Source: Dimorphilus gyrociliatus
Lineage: Eukaryota; Annelida; Polychaeta; Dinophilidae
NCBI GenBank assembly: GCA_904063045.1
Contig: CAJFCJ010000007.1
Span: 3,541,404 to 3,605,403, forward strand
Direction: 5' to 3'
Length of the DNA stretch: 64,000 nucleotides
Numbering within the stretch: the first letter of the stretch is position 1; every line of letters starts with the position of its first letter. A program made the translations under genes and the position numbers. Below are positions 23,961 through 36,874 of the stretch, one piece after another. The notes beneath the pieces are model-generated. The model searched no databases. It worked only from the letters and a program-made list of their open reading frames with translations, and had not been told where the DNA came from.

Positions 23961-26900
23961 CTAACTCTCCGTTTCGGCCTTTAATCCCTGACTTTTATGG
24001 AGTTCGTAGTAAAGTCCTTTGGCATTCATGAGTTGATGATGAGTGCCAGCTTCGGCAACTGAACCTCTATCGATTACGGCAATTTTATCAGCATTTTGTA
24101 CTGTTGAGAGTCTATGGGCAATTATAATGCAGGTTCTACCCTCTCTGGCCTTGTCAAGAGCATCTTGGACAACCTTTTCGCTCTCTGTGTCTAAAGCTGA
24201 CGTAGCTTCGTCAAGAAGTAATACTGTTTTTTAATGGGATAAAGAACAAAAACCGATTAAGGTACAAAACGCTATGGGAAGATTGATGGTAAACAGACCT
24301 GTTGGCTTTCGGATTAAGGCCCTAGCTATTGCTATTCGTTGTTTTTGGCCACCACTCAATTGGGTTCCTTTCTGACCAACGTTAGTCTCGTATTTTTCCG
24401 GCAACGATTCTATAAAATCGTGGATATTCGCTTGCTTTGCTGCTTCGATAATTAGCTCTTCTGATACATCTTTTTCTGACAATCCGTATTTAATATTCTC
24501 AGCAATAGACCGTCCAAATAGAATGGGCTCTTGCGTGACTATTGCCATTTTTGAGCGGACGTCGGAGACGCTTAGGTTTTTCATATTCTCTCCGTCAATT
24601 GCCTATGACAAGTAATAAAGATTTAGGGTAAATTTTCCTTATACTCATTTATCGTTATTTGATTTATATAAACTCACTATTAATCCTTTCTCTATTTCAT
24701 AAAACCTTTCGAGCAGTACTGTTATAGTTGATTTGCCAGCACCGGAACTGCCAACAAGGGCGATTGTAGTTCCAGGCGATATTTCTAGATTAAAATCTCG
24801 TAGAATTTTACTCTTGCTTCTCATTGGATAAGCAAAATCTATGCCTTTAAATGAGATTGCACCCCTAAAATTTTCCTACGGGTAGAGAGTACAACAACGT
24901 TTCATTAGTATATACAGTATTGTATACTTAGTTTACTTACCAGTTGTTTTCCAGCATTTTCCGAAACACCATCAATTAAGGGCACTCTATCTAACATTCT
25001 AAAGATCTTTTTCGCCGAAGTTTTAGCCTTTTTATATTCTATACTCATACCAGCAGACCTTCCAAGGGATGTTGCGCATACAGTAATTGTTATAGCTACC
25101 CTAAATATATCACCAAATTCTTGATCACCTATTTGAGATTGAAGAAATAAAATATATTGAATAAAAGTGGAAAATGATGATTCTTACCTATTTTAACAAG
25201 GTATGAGCCTATTGCAATAAGTCCACCAAAGCAAAAGTATTGTGCGCTAGTTGAAACTCCGTAAACAATACCAAACATAAGTGCTGTACGTTTCTCTTTT
25301 GTGTAGTCGCTTGTTACACCATCTTTAAATTTCTTTAAGAAATAACGTTCTTGCGATAACATTACTACAGTTTTTATCTGATTTAGAACTTCCGTTGCAA
25401 TCTGATTATATTGGAGAAGAAAAAGAAAAAGTTTGTAATTTTATCAGGGAAGGTGATGAGTACGGAATAGTAATATAATTAACCCTTTTGCAGTATAATT
25501 TAGAGAAGGTAATTAGGGGGAAAAAAACCTATTTTAATTATCTTTACTCACCGATTGAAGAGATTTAACAAAATCTTTCTTATGACGTTTATGCTTTGCA
25601 AAATTTGAACGTGACATGTACGTTTGTAATACGCCGGAAGATAGACTTAATGGTGCAAAAAGAAGAGCGAAAAGCGCTAATCTCCAACTATAATAAAATG
25701 CAATAGAGAGGGCGCACACTACCGTAGATACTGTGTATAGAAGTGTTCGAATATAATCGCCAAGTGCCTGTTCAATAAAATTGTGTTGCTATAAATATTG
25801 GAATTATTCGACCTAAAGACCTACTTTATGAACGTTGCCTGCCTCAGCAGCTAGCAGAGCGGTCAATGCACCAATACTATTGGTTGGTCTGTCGAACCAT
25901 CCAACTTCTTGCCTTAAGATACTCCTAAAAGTTAACTTTCTTAGACGTTCCGTAAGTCTTTCACCAGCAATTCCGAGCAAATAGACCTAAAGAGAATTAA
26001 TTTCATTAACGATCATTAAAACTATTCATTTTTTTACTAACAGCAAGCCAAGTGAACACTCCGTGAAGTAAAGCAATTAGCGCGAAAGCTAATGACAATC
26101 TTAGAGATTGTTCCTTCCTTTCATCCTTATCCAAAGTATCAAAATTCTGTTAATGGGATAATCGTATTAATTTTCGCTAAAACTTCATAATATTATTATC
26201 AATACTTACTGAAATTTGCTGACTAAGAGCAAGTGAGAAAACTGGCATAATGCATCCGTCAACAAGCGAAAAAAATCCTCCAAAACACAAATAGATAATC
26301 TCCGGTGAATTCAATTTCAGAAGTCTTAAAAATAATGATTTTCTCTTTTTTATAACCACTCCTGTATCGGTTTGACTACTATTTTCCGATATTTCCTCTA
26401 TGTCATCTTCGTCATCGGAATCATCAAGCTCTTGTAATTTTACATCATTTTCATGTATCATATCATCGTTAGTTAAATTCGTATCTACTACTGAATGGGT
26501 ATCCAGTTGATTTTTAATCAGTTGAGCGTATGCGCCGTCCTTCTCTAATAGTTCTTCGTGTGTGCCGTATTCGCATACTGAACCTTCATCTACTACATAA
26601 ATTCTATCGGCATTCCTAATAGTTGATAATCTATGAGCTATAACAATAGTTGTTCTATTCTTTGAAGCTCTATCAAGAGCCTCTTGAACAATTGCTTCAC
26701 TTTTGGCGTCTAGTGCCGAAGTTGCCTCGTCGAGGAGGAGAATTTCGGGCTTTCTAATTAAAGCTCTAGCAAGAGCGATTCTCTGTTTTTGACCACCCGA
26801 TAATTGAGTACCACTTTCACCGACCAACGTTTCATAACCATCAGGAAGGTTTGATACAAATTGATGAGCGTTAGCTAATCTTGCCGCTTCGATTATCTCA

Positions 26901-28653
26901 GATTCTGAGGCATCCGGTTTGCCCAGTGCAATATTCTCCATAATTGTTGTAGAAAACAACATAGGTTCCTGGGAAACGATACTTATTTGCTTCCTTAAAG
27001 ATTCAATATTGAGACTCTTAATACTTTTACTATCAATTCTAATATCACCACTTTTAAAGTTGTATAGTTTCATTAAAAGTTGTACAGTTGTACTCTTACC
27101 AGATCCACTTCGACCAACTAGAGCAACGGTTTGCTGAGGTTTAACGTGTATATTGAAATCCTTTAAAATTGGAATATCAGGTCTAGAAGGATATGAGAAA
27201 TGTACACCTTCTATTTCAATATTTCCATTAATATTCGTTAGTTTACTTCCGCTTGGATCGGCGTAATCAATTTCAGTTTCTTGGTCAATAATTTCAAATA
27301 CATTCGCCGCCGCTGCTTGAGCAATGGATATTTGCTGTAGGGATGGTAGACCATTTCCAAGGGCAATTACACCGACTAATATGCCAAATATGGTTGAGAT
27401 CATTTGTCCACCGTCAATAGTTCCATCATCGACCAGTTTATTACCATACCAAAATGGGAAAGCCATTGAACCCAGTGTTATTGTAAATTGTATACCCATG
27501 CCTAAACCGTTAACGAAAGCTTTTCTAATAGCTGTAGTCTTGGCAACAGATAATTTCTCTTCGTATTCATCGGAATGTTTTTTCTCTGCACCGAAAGCGA
27601 AAACAATACGAATTGCTCCAAAAGTTTCCGAAGCAATTGAACCAGCATGTCCATAGGCCTTTAACTCTTTTTGCGACATTTTCTTCATTGTCGACATAAG
27701 GACGACAATACTTGCCGCAATAATCGGAGACATAGCTAATACTATTAAACTCAATCGCCAACTTTGAGTAAAACCAATAACTAAACCGGTAGTAATTTGA
27801 GAAAAGGCTTGTAACAATGAACCAAGTTTGTGACCAACCGCGTCGGAAATTTCATCAATTTCCCTATAAAATAGAATTTATATGTTTATATAAGAAAATT
27901 CTAATAGGAATTAAAAAGAATACCCGAATAGTTTGGATGTAATTTCTCCAGTTTTATTATGATCGTACCATCCTTGATGCATTCTCATTAATTTATCAAA
28001 AGTTGCCATTCTAAGCTTTCTCTTTTGTTTTGCAGAGGTCAATTGCCAGAAGAACATTTGCATAAAACCAAGAAATAAGCATGTACAGGCAATTATCATT
28101 GAATAAGGTACAAGTGTCGTAACGATTTCATCGTGTATATCAAATCCAGAATCCGATGTATAATTAACGAATTTATTAATAGTTTGACTGTAGATAAGTA
28201 CATTTGCTGGAATGGCAACACCAACTGATAAACTTCCAAAAACTGCTAATAATACTAGCAATAGTTCACGACCAGTTAAATAGCGAAACTGCAAAGAGAG
28301 AACAGAGTTCAAAAAGTGTAACTAGTTCCTAGAAAACGGTATTGAAATCACTACATACAAGTTTAAAAAATGATACAGATTTCTTCGTCTTCTCTTTCCT
28401 ATCATCTTCGTTTTCAATTGGTTTATTAACCGAAAAAGATCTGTTTATATTTGAATGGAAAAAAGACAACAATTACATCAATTAAACCAAAGATAGAATT
28501 GATAGAATATATAAGGATAGAAAAGGATATATACACATTTTTAATACATTTAAATGAATCTTATAGATTGAATTTCGTATAGATTCTATATATTGTTCTA
28601 AGAGAAATAATAGAAATATCAATTTTTACGACTTACTTTCTCTTTGACTTCAT
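23961..28653 (-). CDS. ABCB1: ABC transporter subfamily B, full-length P-glycoprotein type
   Basis: Twelve exons: 28653-28637, 28440-28359, 28288-27924, 27863-26210, 26146-26042, 25986-25825, 25767-25552, 25401-25188, 25128-24941, 24875-24678, 24602-24299, 24223-23961; 1,255 residues, standard for this class. Layout is TMD1-NBD1-TMD2-NBD2. NBD1: Walker [39 protein letters not shown]2: Walker [35 protein letters not shown]. Both ATP sites therefore look catalytic. An acidic linker ([11 protein letters not shown]) joins NBD1 to TMD2. The N-terminal FFKLFRYLTG start of TMD1 matches ABCB1/4-type efflux pumps; ABCB11 cannot be separated by sequence alone. Expected at the plasma membrane exporting amphipathic compounds. 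The first exon is just 17 nt. Confidence 0.95.
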
Positions 28654-29534
28654 CGCCCTAAATGTTCTGGTTCTCGTTAGCTATGGGGTTAATATTGAGA
28701 TCATACGCACTGTATACTGTAGGTGGCAGTATTTTCCTATATATTCCTTAGTGACGTAGAGACAGAACTGAATGAAAATTTTTACTATTTTATAATATAT
28801 TCCATAAATTGCGCAATACATACTTCCATATGGGTAAACTGTTCTAGATTTTCGTTTTTGTAGGTTAGATTATTTCAATTTTTATACTCGTAATAAAAAA
28901 GCATCGCTTGGCCTATTTATCTTGAAAATCGTAAATTATATAGATTTATTTTTGAGGTCAAAGTTACGAAAATGCTAACAATTCAACAGAAGAGGTTAAT
29001 TACTTTCAACAATAGTTATATAGTGTATAATATATCTTTATATATATGTACAGTATGTATAACATATTCATAGGGCAATGAGCTACAACAACTAACATGT
29101 AGAGACATCTGTAATCTATTTCTAGCTTTTTCAAATTTGGCCTATTTTCAAATAATTTATTCCTTCTCCCCTGCCCTCAATGCGACAACAGCGACATCTA
29201 TATTTTAAAATGGACAACAGTTACAACAAGTTCGATTTAATTTATTCAGTGCCAAATAATAGAACTATTATTCCATTCTTCTCTTAAAAATAAATAAGTT
29301 ACACCATTTTAATATACTTTAACACATAGAAGATATTGAAATATTCTAATATATTCAATTTGATGAGGATCAATAGAAAGTTGATATAAAAAAGGAATGG
29401 TCTAAGAAATTTAAGCTACCAATTAGTTATTTTAGAATTTTAACATTATTGTTAAAAACTATATATGAATAAATTAAATAAAGATATTAAAAAGATCTTA
29501 ATATAGATTAGGAGAAGCTTAGGTCAGCAAAAAA

Positions 29535-29536
<2 letters not shown>

Positions 29537-29565
<29 letters not shown>
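29537..29565. repeat. GA dinucleotide microsatellite
   Basis: An uninterrupted (GA)n run. Comparable GA or CT runs occur at about 36839-36875, 39494-39518, 57305-57341 and 62615-62638. Confidence 0.9.
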
Positions 29566-29570
<5 letters not shown>

Positions 29571-30224
29571 ATGTTAAATTATTAAATTTTACTTTAATAT
29601 TTACCATTTAAAAAGAAGAAAAAGAATAAAATAAAAAGTTGACATATTTTATTTAAACTAAGATTTCATTTTAATACTTTATTCTATATTTATTGAATTA
29701 TTGCATTAAATATATATATATATATATAAATATCTTCCCCACCATAGTCTTTTCTTTCTTTCTTCTTGCTTTTTAAGCCAATTTTTATATTGTTAAAGTA
29801 ATATTATTCAGAAAGTTTCTAATAATATCATTATCCAGTATTAAAAGTAAATTAATACCTGATTGACATACTTTTTTTCTCTCTTTCTCTCTCTCGTACC
29901 CTTTGTTAATAAAAAAATAAAGGGAAAAAGAATGAGGATATTACTATGATTATTCATTCTTAATCTGTAAATAAAATTCCTTAGCAATGACAAATCTACA
30001 AGGATGTTTTTGTTACTTATTTTGTGGTCATTGTATGAAGTTTTACTGTATTATTAATCGTATTTTTGTATATTGTTTATGATTAATGCCACTATTGTAA
30101 CTATTTCATTGTTAAAATAGGAAATAGTATATGCTAAATTTTCTATAGATATTTAGATCCGTGTTCTATGGTGAAATTATGAATACGGAAGCGGCTTTTA
30201 GAATATTGGAATTTTGGGCGGGAA

Positions 30225-30254
30225 CTATTTTCGTATCCGTAAATACGAAAATAG
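30225..30254. promoter_or_regulatory. Perfect 12-bp inverted repeat upstream of TADA1
   Basis: CTATTTTCGTAT and ATACGAAAATAG are exact reverse complements separated by six bases. The element ends 57 bp before the TADA1 ATG and directly follows an E2F-like TTTTGGGCGGGAA at 30212-30224. It could be a dimeric protein site or a 5' UTR hairpin. Confidence 0.6.
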
Positions 30255-30311
30255 AAGCGGAAATCATCATCCGGCCGATCGTTACCCTTTTGTCGTAAAA
30301 TTCAAGTCAAA

Positions 30312-31482
30312 ATGTCAAAGAAAGTATTAGTTATGAGCGTCAAAGACGCCAAACAACAAATTCACGATTCAATCGACTCAAAATCGGAAACAGAGTGAGT
30401 TTCAATCAATTTAAAGTCGAAAATTTTCGCAATATTATTTCGGACAATTAAACTTCAATCTTTGTTGTAAACAAACTTAATGAATTATATATTAGTTTAT
30501 TTCTTCGAGAAATGGTCCTTTAATTTTATCCCATTCACGATCCTTATTGATCAATACAATATTTATAAATTGAGGTTATGAAAATGCATGAATTTTATCA
30601 CAAATTTTCAAGTGATTGTAAGCTTTAGGCACAATCCTAACCAAACCTTTAAATGACGGAATTAATGATATGAACAGATATTGGGATCTAATGAGGAGCT
30701 GGTTTAGAGGTCAAATTGATAAGAAGAAGCTCGATTCGGAAGCAAAGCGTTTATTACCCAAAGATAGTGGAATTCGTTTGCATAATAATTTTATATTATC
30801 GCTTTTGGCAAAAGTAGCCGGAAACAATGGTTCGGAATCGACTCCGTCAATTTATCAAACAAATCAACCTGCAATCCTTCCTGAATCGGATTTGGAATTA
30901 CAAGCTATCTCTTCATTTACTCCAATTGATCCTCTTCTAGGTGCACCAATCCTTCATACAAGGGCACCTCATATTGATCAACAATCGCCCGCCTTTATTC
31001 ATAGACAATACGTTCTCCCAGACGATACCCAAATACACGGAAGAATGTTGGTATCTGCCTGGGAGTACGGTTTAGACGAAGTGAGCGAAGATGCAGTTCA
31101 ATTGCTAGTTAAAGCCATTGAAGAATATCTAAAAAATATACTAATAGTTATTTTAGGACGTCTAGCCGGTTGTGTGACGTCCAGTTCGCCGTTCAAATGT
31201 AATCCATTAGGAATTACTGGTGGTAAACCAGGAAGATTATCTCCCGTCGATTCGAATTTATACGACGAAATGGAAGACAAAGAGCTAGAAGACGTTACTA
31301 GACACGTTAGGGCAAGATTACATTTCGGTATTAAAGTTGTTAGTCTGTTCGACGTTTTAGACGGTTTACAATCTCATCCTGAAGTTATACAATCAAGAAC
31401 ATGCTTAGCGACAAATTTACAGAGAATTATCTCTAAACTATGGTATAGCGAACCTATAGATATGCAACAAGACTACGATTGA
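30312..31482 (+). CDS. TADA1: SAGA coactivator subunit TADA1 (Ada1)
   Basis: Two exons: 30312-30394 and 30678-31482; 295 residues (human 335). TADA1 is a core structural subunit of the SAGA histone acetyltransferase/deubiquitinase complex and pairs through a histone-fold with TAF12. Seen: YWDLMRSWFRGQIDKKKLD followed by EAKRLL and HNNFILSLLAKV, the conserved SAGA-Tad1 N-terminal block; the mid region RMLVSAWEYGLDEVSEDAVQLL (histone-fold-like); and a C-terminal LFDVLDGLQSHPEVI ... ISKLWYSE. The acceptor at 30677 was chosen because it is the only one that keeps frame with the first exon; it lacks a strong pyrimidine tract. An AATAAA signal is at 31549-31554. Confidence 0.9.
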
Positions 31483-32628
31483 TAATCTAATAGAGAAGAG
31501 ACAATAGTGAAAGTGTACTCTTTATATTGTTTTCTTTGTTTTTTTTTTAATAAATATGCACTTAAAAAAAAAGGACAGCCCTTGTTTACTTGCAGTTAAT
31601 CACTCCCTTTATGATCTATTAGTCTTCTTCTCCCTTTGTTTTTATATTACGTTACAAAATTAACTTTGGACATAAAAAACGCTTGATTTATTGATAGTTG
31701 GCGCCATTCTTTCCTTTTTTTTTCTTTATTTCTCTCCTCTCTCTCTCTTTCTTTCTTTCAAGGTCCTTTATCTAAGTATTTATTACTATAGACTGAAAAC
31801 ATTAAATGATTAAATATTACGAGATTTGTCCTAATCAAATATTACATTACGAAAACAAATTGAATAGGTTAAATTAAAATATTATTTATATAGAATCTTA
31901 TATAAAAATATTAGCATTATTAAACATTATTCATTAATATAGTCCTATATTAGTTTAATTAAGGAACAACACTAAGAAAGTAGATAATTCTTAGTGGATT
32001 TATAATGTAATTTAATATACTCGATTACAACGTAAGGGAAATATTTAGTTAGTTTAAATTTATATTGCCAACTTTTTTTTATCTCTTTTCTTTCTTTCTT
32101 TCTTTCATTCTTAGCTAACATATTTCTAGTCTAAAAACTAGGACATTATATATATATATATATATCTTTCAATTAATTATATAATACAATAAAAGAAAGA
32201 AAGAAGACGTAGAGTTATTCTATTATTTTTCCTTTTTTTTTTATTCTTTTTTTTTTTTTACATTCAATGAATTGAAAATATTTTTTCAGAGAATTTTTCA
32301 AGAAAATCTCTTTAAAGAGAATTCAGAGAAAGAGAGAATAAAAGTTAAGTATGAAAACGTCAATTGTGATTTTCTTTTTTTGAACTGTTGCGAGCTTACG
32401 TGACTGACTATTGAATAAAAAAGCTAGTTTTATTCTAACAAATGGTGTTATTGTTGAAGACTTATAAAAAAAAGTCGTCTCTTTATGATCTGTAGAAAAA
32501 TAAATAATAAAAGTATGAAGAGAAGAAGGATAAGAGTGTTAAAATTTTAGGCATTTACCAACACTTGACTCCTTTTCTATCTATCTATCTATCAATCTAT
32601 CTAGCTCTCTTCTATGCTTTTATATATT
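31483..32628. other. Convergent gap downstream of TADA1
   Basis: 1.15 kb of AT-rich DNA with pyrimidine tracts, a TA array (32147-32165) and a CTAT repeat near 32575-32600. No exon seen. Confidence 0.6.
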
Positions 32629-33009
32629 TTATTCACTTTCTTGTCTGGATAGTGGAAAACCATTTGCATTAACTAAAATTCTCTTAGCACTTCTTTCGTC
32701 CTGACTTAAAAAATTACAATCATCGTTTAGTACTCTGTCTTTTTTCCATGTTTTTGGGAAATTGATACTAGCGAATGCCGGATCGCAACCAGTTCTATCT
32801 ATAAATCTAGTTGTAACATTCAAATACGACAGCAATGATCTATCAAATCTAGCTAACATTTTCTCCGGTTGGCAACATACAATTCTATCTTTTGAAATCG
32901 ATATAAAAAATGATCGTTTCATTATTTAAAAAAAGATAATAGTTCACTTACTAGACGTTGTCCAATAACTCTTAAGATTTCTATTTGATAGACTATTTGA
33001 TTTGTTCAT
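32629..33009 (-). CDS. Uncharacterised 105-aa protein
   Basis: Two exons in matching phase: 33009-32952 and 32888-32629, with a 63-bp GT-AG intron of the local size. The start MNKSNSLSNRNLKSYW was preferred over the longer single-exon reading from 32922 because a good GTAAGT donor and a pyrimidine-rich acceptor support splicing. Seen: no signal peptide or membrane segment, two adjacent Cys (IVCCQPEK), several aromatic and basic residues (FDRSLLSYLNVTTRFIDR, INFPKTWKKDR). Composition and codon use look coding, unlike nearby repeat frames. I do not recognise the family and propose no function. It lies between TADA1 and the 3' end of the ARHGAP20-like gene; it could also be a distal 3' part of that gene, though a strong stop and 745 bp separate them. 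Confidence 0.5.
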
Positions 33010-33754
33010 AATTTCTTCATATTTATCTCTTATTTATTAAAAATAAAACATATATATACGTATATGTTTTAAAATTGTTACATCATCATAAAGTGACGAC
33101 GATAGGCAATAAACGAAGATATAGAAAAAGCGAAAAATATAATGAAAAGAAAAAACAAATGGAAAGGAATAATGCAGGTGAACAATAAGAGGAGGAGGAG
33201 GAGGAGGAAAAGAAGAGAGAACAAACAACAAATTTATAAAATAACTTGGAGGTAGACTATTAAATATTATATATCTCTTATCAATTTACTAAAGAAAAAA
33301 AATACAAAAATGATCTATTTTTCTTCTTCTTTTTATAATAATATAGCACCGAAAGAGAGGATAATAAAAAAAAATTCATTGCACATAAATCGGCATGCAG
33401 TCTTTCTCTTTTTTATATATGGAACATGAAAAAAGAATGAATGATAGAAAAGAGAAAGAAGTAGAAGAATAAAAGAGAAAGACAGAAAGAAAGAGAGAGA
33501 GAGAAAGAAAGAGAGAGAAAGAGAGACAGGAGAGATATGCATACAAAAAAATGAAAAAATTTCAGTTTGATTTTCTCCATTTTCTTTCCCTCTTTCTTTT
33601 TTTCTACTATTCAAATTTGTCTTCTCTCTCAATATGAATCTTATCTACTTGCAATATAGTCTCTTCCATATCTTCAAAGATACATTTATAAATATTGGGA
33701 TATATACTGTTGTTTCTTTTAAATGATTTATGTATCTAGTTTATAGTTTATTAG
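33010..33754 (-). other. 3' flank of the ARHGAP20-like gene
   Basis: 745 bp, with a GGA repeat (33189-33208) and a GA-rich tract (33473-33533). No coding exon seen; it probably holds the ARHGAP20-like 3' UTR and the promoter of the small gene downstream. Confidence 0.55.
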
Positions 33755-36700
33755 TTACAAAAATGATTTTTGAGCATTCGGATTTGTGCTTTCCGTTTCC
33801 CAAACTCTTCTTAATTGCGACACGCTAGGCATTGAAAATGTCCGATTAACGTTCTCGTCTGCTTCCTGAACTTCGTCACGATAATTATTATTTATAGTTT
33901 CGTTTATAGGCTTATTATTAATCGGAGGCGCCGGCGCCACCGCAGTTCTATCAACAGTTTTTTGAACTTTGGTGATTTTTTTATCTGTATACTCGTTTGA
34001 CGGATGGACGGGTCTTATCCAGGTTTTTCTATTCTTATTCGTATTGCTATTATTATTGTAATCATTTGACATTTTTTGTTGAGTGTATCGTTTTTGTTCA
34101 ATAACGGCCTTTTCCTCGTCACCATACTTTTTTGATAATTCAGCGTGCCAAGGCCTATCTTTCATTGATCTCTTCAGGGGTTCCGCCTGCTGCTCTGATA
34201 ATAGTTTTTCATAGTATTTTTGTTGAATGATCATTCTCAATTGGCATTCTGACCATCGGCAAGAATCGCTTTTTGATCTGTTTACACCTCGTCCCGATCT
34301 ACAACTTTTACTCTGTACATCGGATTTACTATGTTCTCTCGATATTTCTCGAAATTTACGAGATTTCGTCTTCAAACTTGAATTTGAACTCGATGATGCG
34401 TTTGAAGCCGACCTAGAAACGGATCTAGATTTTCTCTCCCTCATTTCCTTTTCGTAAATTGCGTCACTCTGGGCTTTTAGAGCCCTTGCTCTGTCGCTTC
34501 TTCGTTTCTGTTCTACTCGCAATCGATCTTGTTCTTCTTCCAATACCTTTTGCCTTTTGATTGCTTCGTCGTAGGTTGGAGGCTTTTTAGGCCTTGTTGA
34601 GGTGCTTTCGTCAAAGTTCAGATCTACGGTTGTCAATTTGGCAGTATTCCGTCGATGTAGGGCCAAATCGGCACCGCTACATGTCATACCACGTTTGAGA
34701 AGTATTTTTGGGGGTGGTGATTTTGTTTTAGGGTTTGAACGATTAAATGGTTGAACAATCATAATTTCAGTGGGTGATTCAAGGTCTAAAGCATCCGATC
34801 TCTGTAAATGCGGTTTATCATCGCTAAAACCGGAATCTTCTTTTTGACTTAGCTTTTCCGGTTTTCTCGATCGTCTTGCAGGTTTAATAGGAGCGATTTT
34901 TTGTTCGTCGTCCACACCGCAAGCCATACTCTCGCAAGTTGACAAACCTGAATCTCTAGATAGACTAGACGGTGAAACTGGTGCAGGCCTATTCGTTTCT
35001 AGATCTAAACTATCCAAAGACGCTTCATCCGTTTGTTGTCTGACTAATGATTCTTCCCTTCTGGACGTATCTGGAGTTGTAACATGTATATTAATATTGC
35101 ACGAATTTTCATCTAGTAGATTGACGACGGAAGATCCGAATATATCGGTTGAATATTCAATCAAAGTTTCCACAACGGCGTTCCAATCTAACATTTTCTC
35201 AATTTCTTCCATTGTGGCTAAATCAAACTCAGATCGACTAAGAGACGGCGCAATTGCCGTTGCAACGTTTTTTGTTATCATTTGATTAATATTTGAATTA
35301 TTGCAAACGTGATGAAAGAAACAAATTAAATGTTTGAGAAGGACGGCGTGACCGATGGGAAGGTCATCGACCAATATTTTAAGTTTGTACAATTTCTTTT
35401 CTAAACAAGGCTCTTTGTTCGCTTCTTCCCATTGTCCTCTTTCTTCAGTTGGCACGACGCAAGAGGGCAATTGTTTTAAATACTCTTTGAGAACAGTTAC
35501 AAGAATATGAGTATTCGTTTCCTGTTCCCAATCGACAATTCTCCCTTTATCTAAACATCCAACCAATCTTTTACATTCGCCAACATTTCCGCATTTTCTA
35601 ACAATTCCCTCAGTTTCGGTTCTCTTCGAGAGTTCGTGTAATAGACTATAGATAACGGGATTGAGGATACCGCCCTCATTAACAACTGTTAGCGGTTGAC
35701 CAAACAATTTCCCGCACTTCCTATCTCTAGACTTTGAACGAGACCTTTCCTTTTTGGAATTAGGCGATTGATAACTATCGAACGATCTATCCTCCCTTCC
35801 AAAAATATTCCAAGGTTGTCTAATTAACGATTTCCATTTACGTTTCTTTAATTGTTGTTCTCCGTTTCCGATTAATTTTGAACGACTCTCTGAATGATGA
35901 GAAAAAAATCTTGTTTTAGTCCTATAATTATGACATTGAGCCAATCCGACACGATTAAGTATTTTCGAAACTTTACCCATTCAAGAAAAATATAAGTAAT
36001 ATACAATTCATAAATATTTAACTTATATCATATTTATATTCGGTTTTTTTTAAAATTTAAATCAAATTCTTCTTATGAATCTTTTATTGACCAAAGATTA
36101 GGCCTAGTGTCTTGTTTAATAATATATAATTTCTATCATTCTTTTTCTTACCTCGATGACTCTTCATGATAAATTCAATTTCTTGATTTACATCTACGAT
36201 CCCCGATGACCTTTGTTCGTAGTGTCTTTTTATAGCGAAAGGCCTTTCGTGCCCAATTAAGGGATAGACAACTTTTTCTTCCGCTTTATCGACAACCCAA
36301 AGGGAGTATTGTTCAGGATCTTCAGTGTCCTATTTGAATAAAGGATATAGAGTAAAAAGAAAGTTTGATACACTGCAGGATATATATATCTCATTCGGTA
36401 TACACTATATATATATATATAGCATTTGCACGTGTATATAAGTTAGTTTAGCTAGTTTTATGGGCGTATTGAAGATCTTTTTATGATGAAAAATTATACA
36501 TACATCTCCATATATATACAGTATATATATATATAAGAATATTATGAATATTCATAAAATTATAACTTACCTTTATGTGAAAATGACTTAAACAGCGTTG
36601 AATAACTTGCTGTGCTGTATCCTTAGGCTGAATACTGATTATTCGGCTCTGCAGAACAGAATTCTTTTTCACCAAAGGAATCAAATATATATATACACAC

Positions 36701-36835
36701 ACACACATATACTGTATATACATACATAGACAAAACACGTGGTGGGGTTTTCTTTTTATTATTCTCTCTTAGTTATATTATATAACAATAATAGAACACC
36801 ACATAGGAGAGGAATAAAAGAGAGAATAAGATTGA

Positions 36836-36874
<39 letters not shown>

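Larger units (their letters stand above)
28654..30311. other. Intergenic region between ABCB1 and TADA1 (divergent)
   Basis: 1.66 kb, AT-rich, with a (GA)n array at 29537-29565, a TA array near 29711-29728 and CT tracts. It holds both promoters. A CTCF-core-like sequence with one mismatch is at 29191-29200. No coding exon supported. Confidence 0.6.

Noticed and set aside
26919-27656. Forward frames opposite the ABCB1 NBD1 exon
   Set aside because: Antisense shadows of a strongly conserved coding exon.
32629-32922. Single-exon reading of the 105-aa gene starting MKRSFFIS
   Set aside because: A GTAAGT donor at 32951 and an acceptor at 32889 support a spliced form with an upstream ATG, and the extra residues come from a T-rich intron.
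33333-33632. 99-codon reverse frame rich in Ser, Leu and Phe
   Set aside because: Product of a GA/CT tract; no splice-compatible neighbours.
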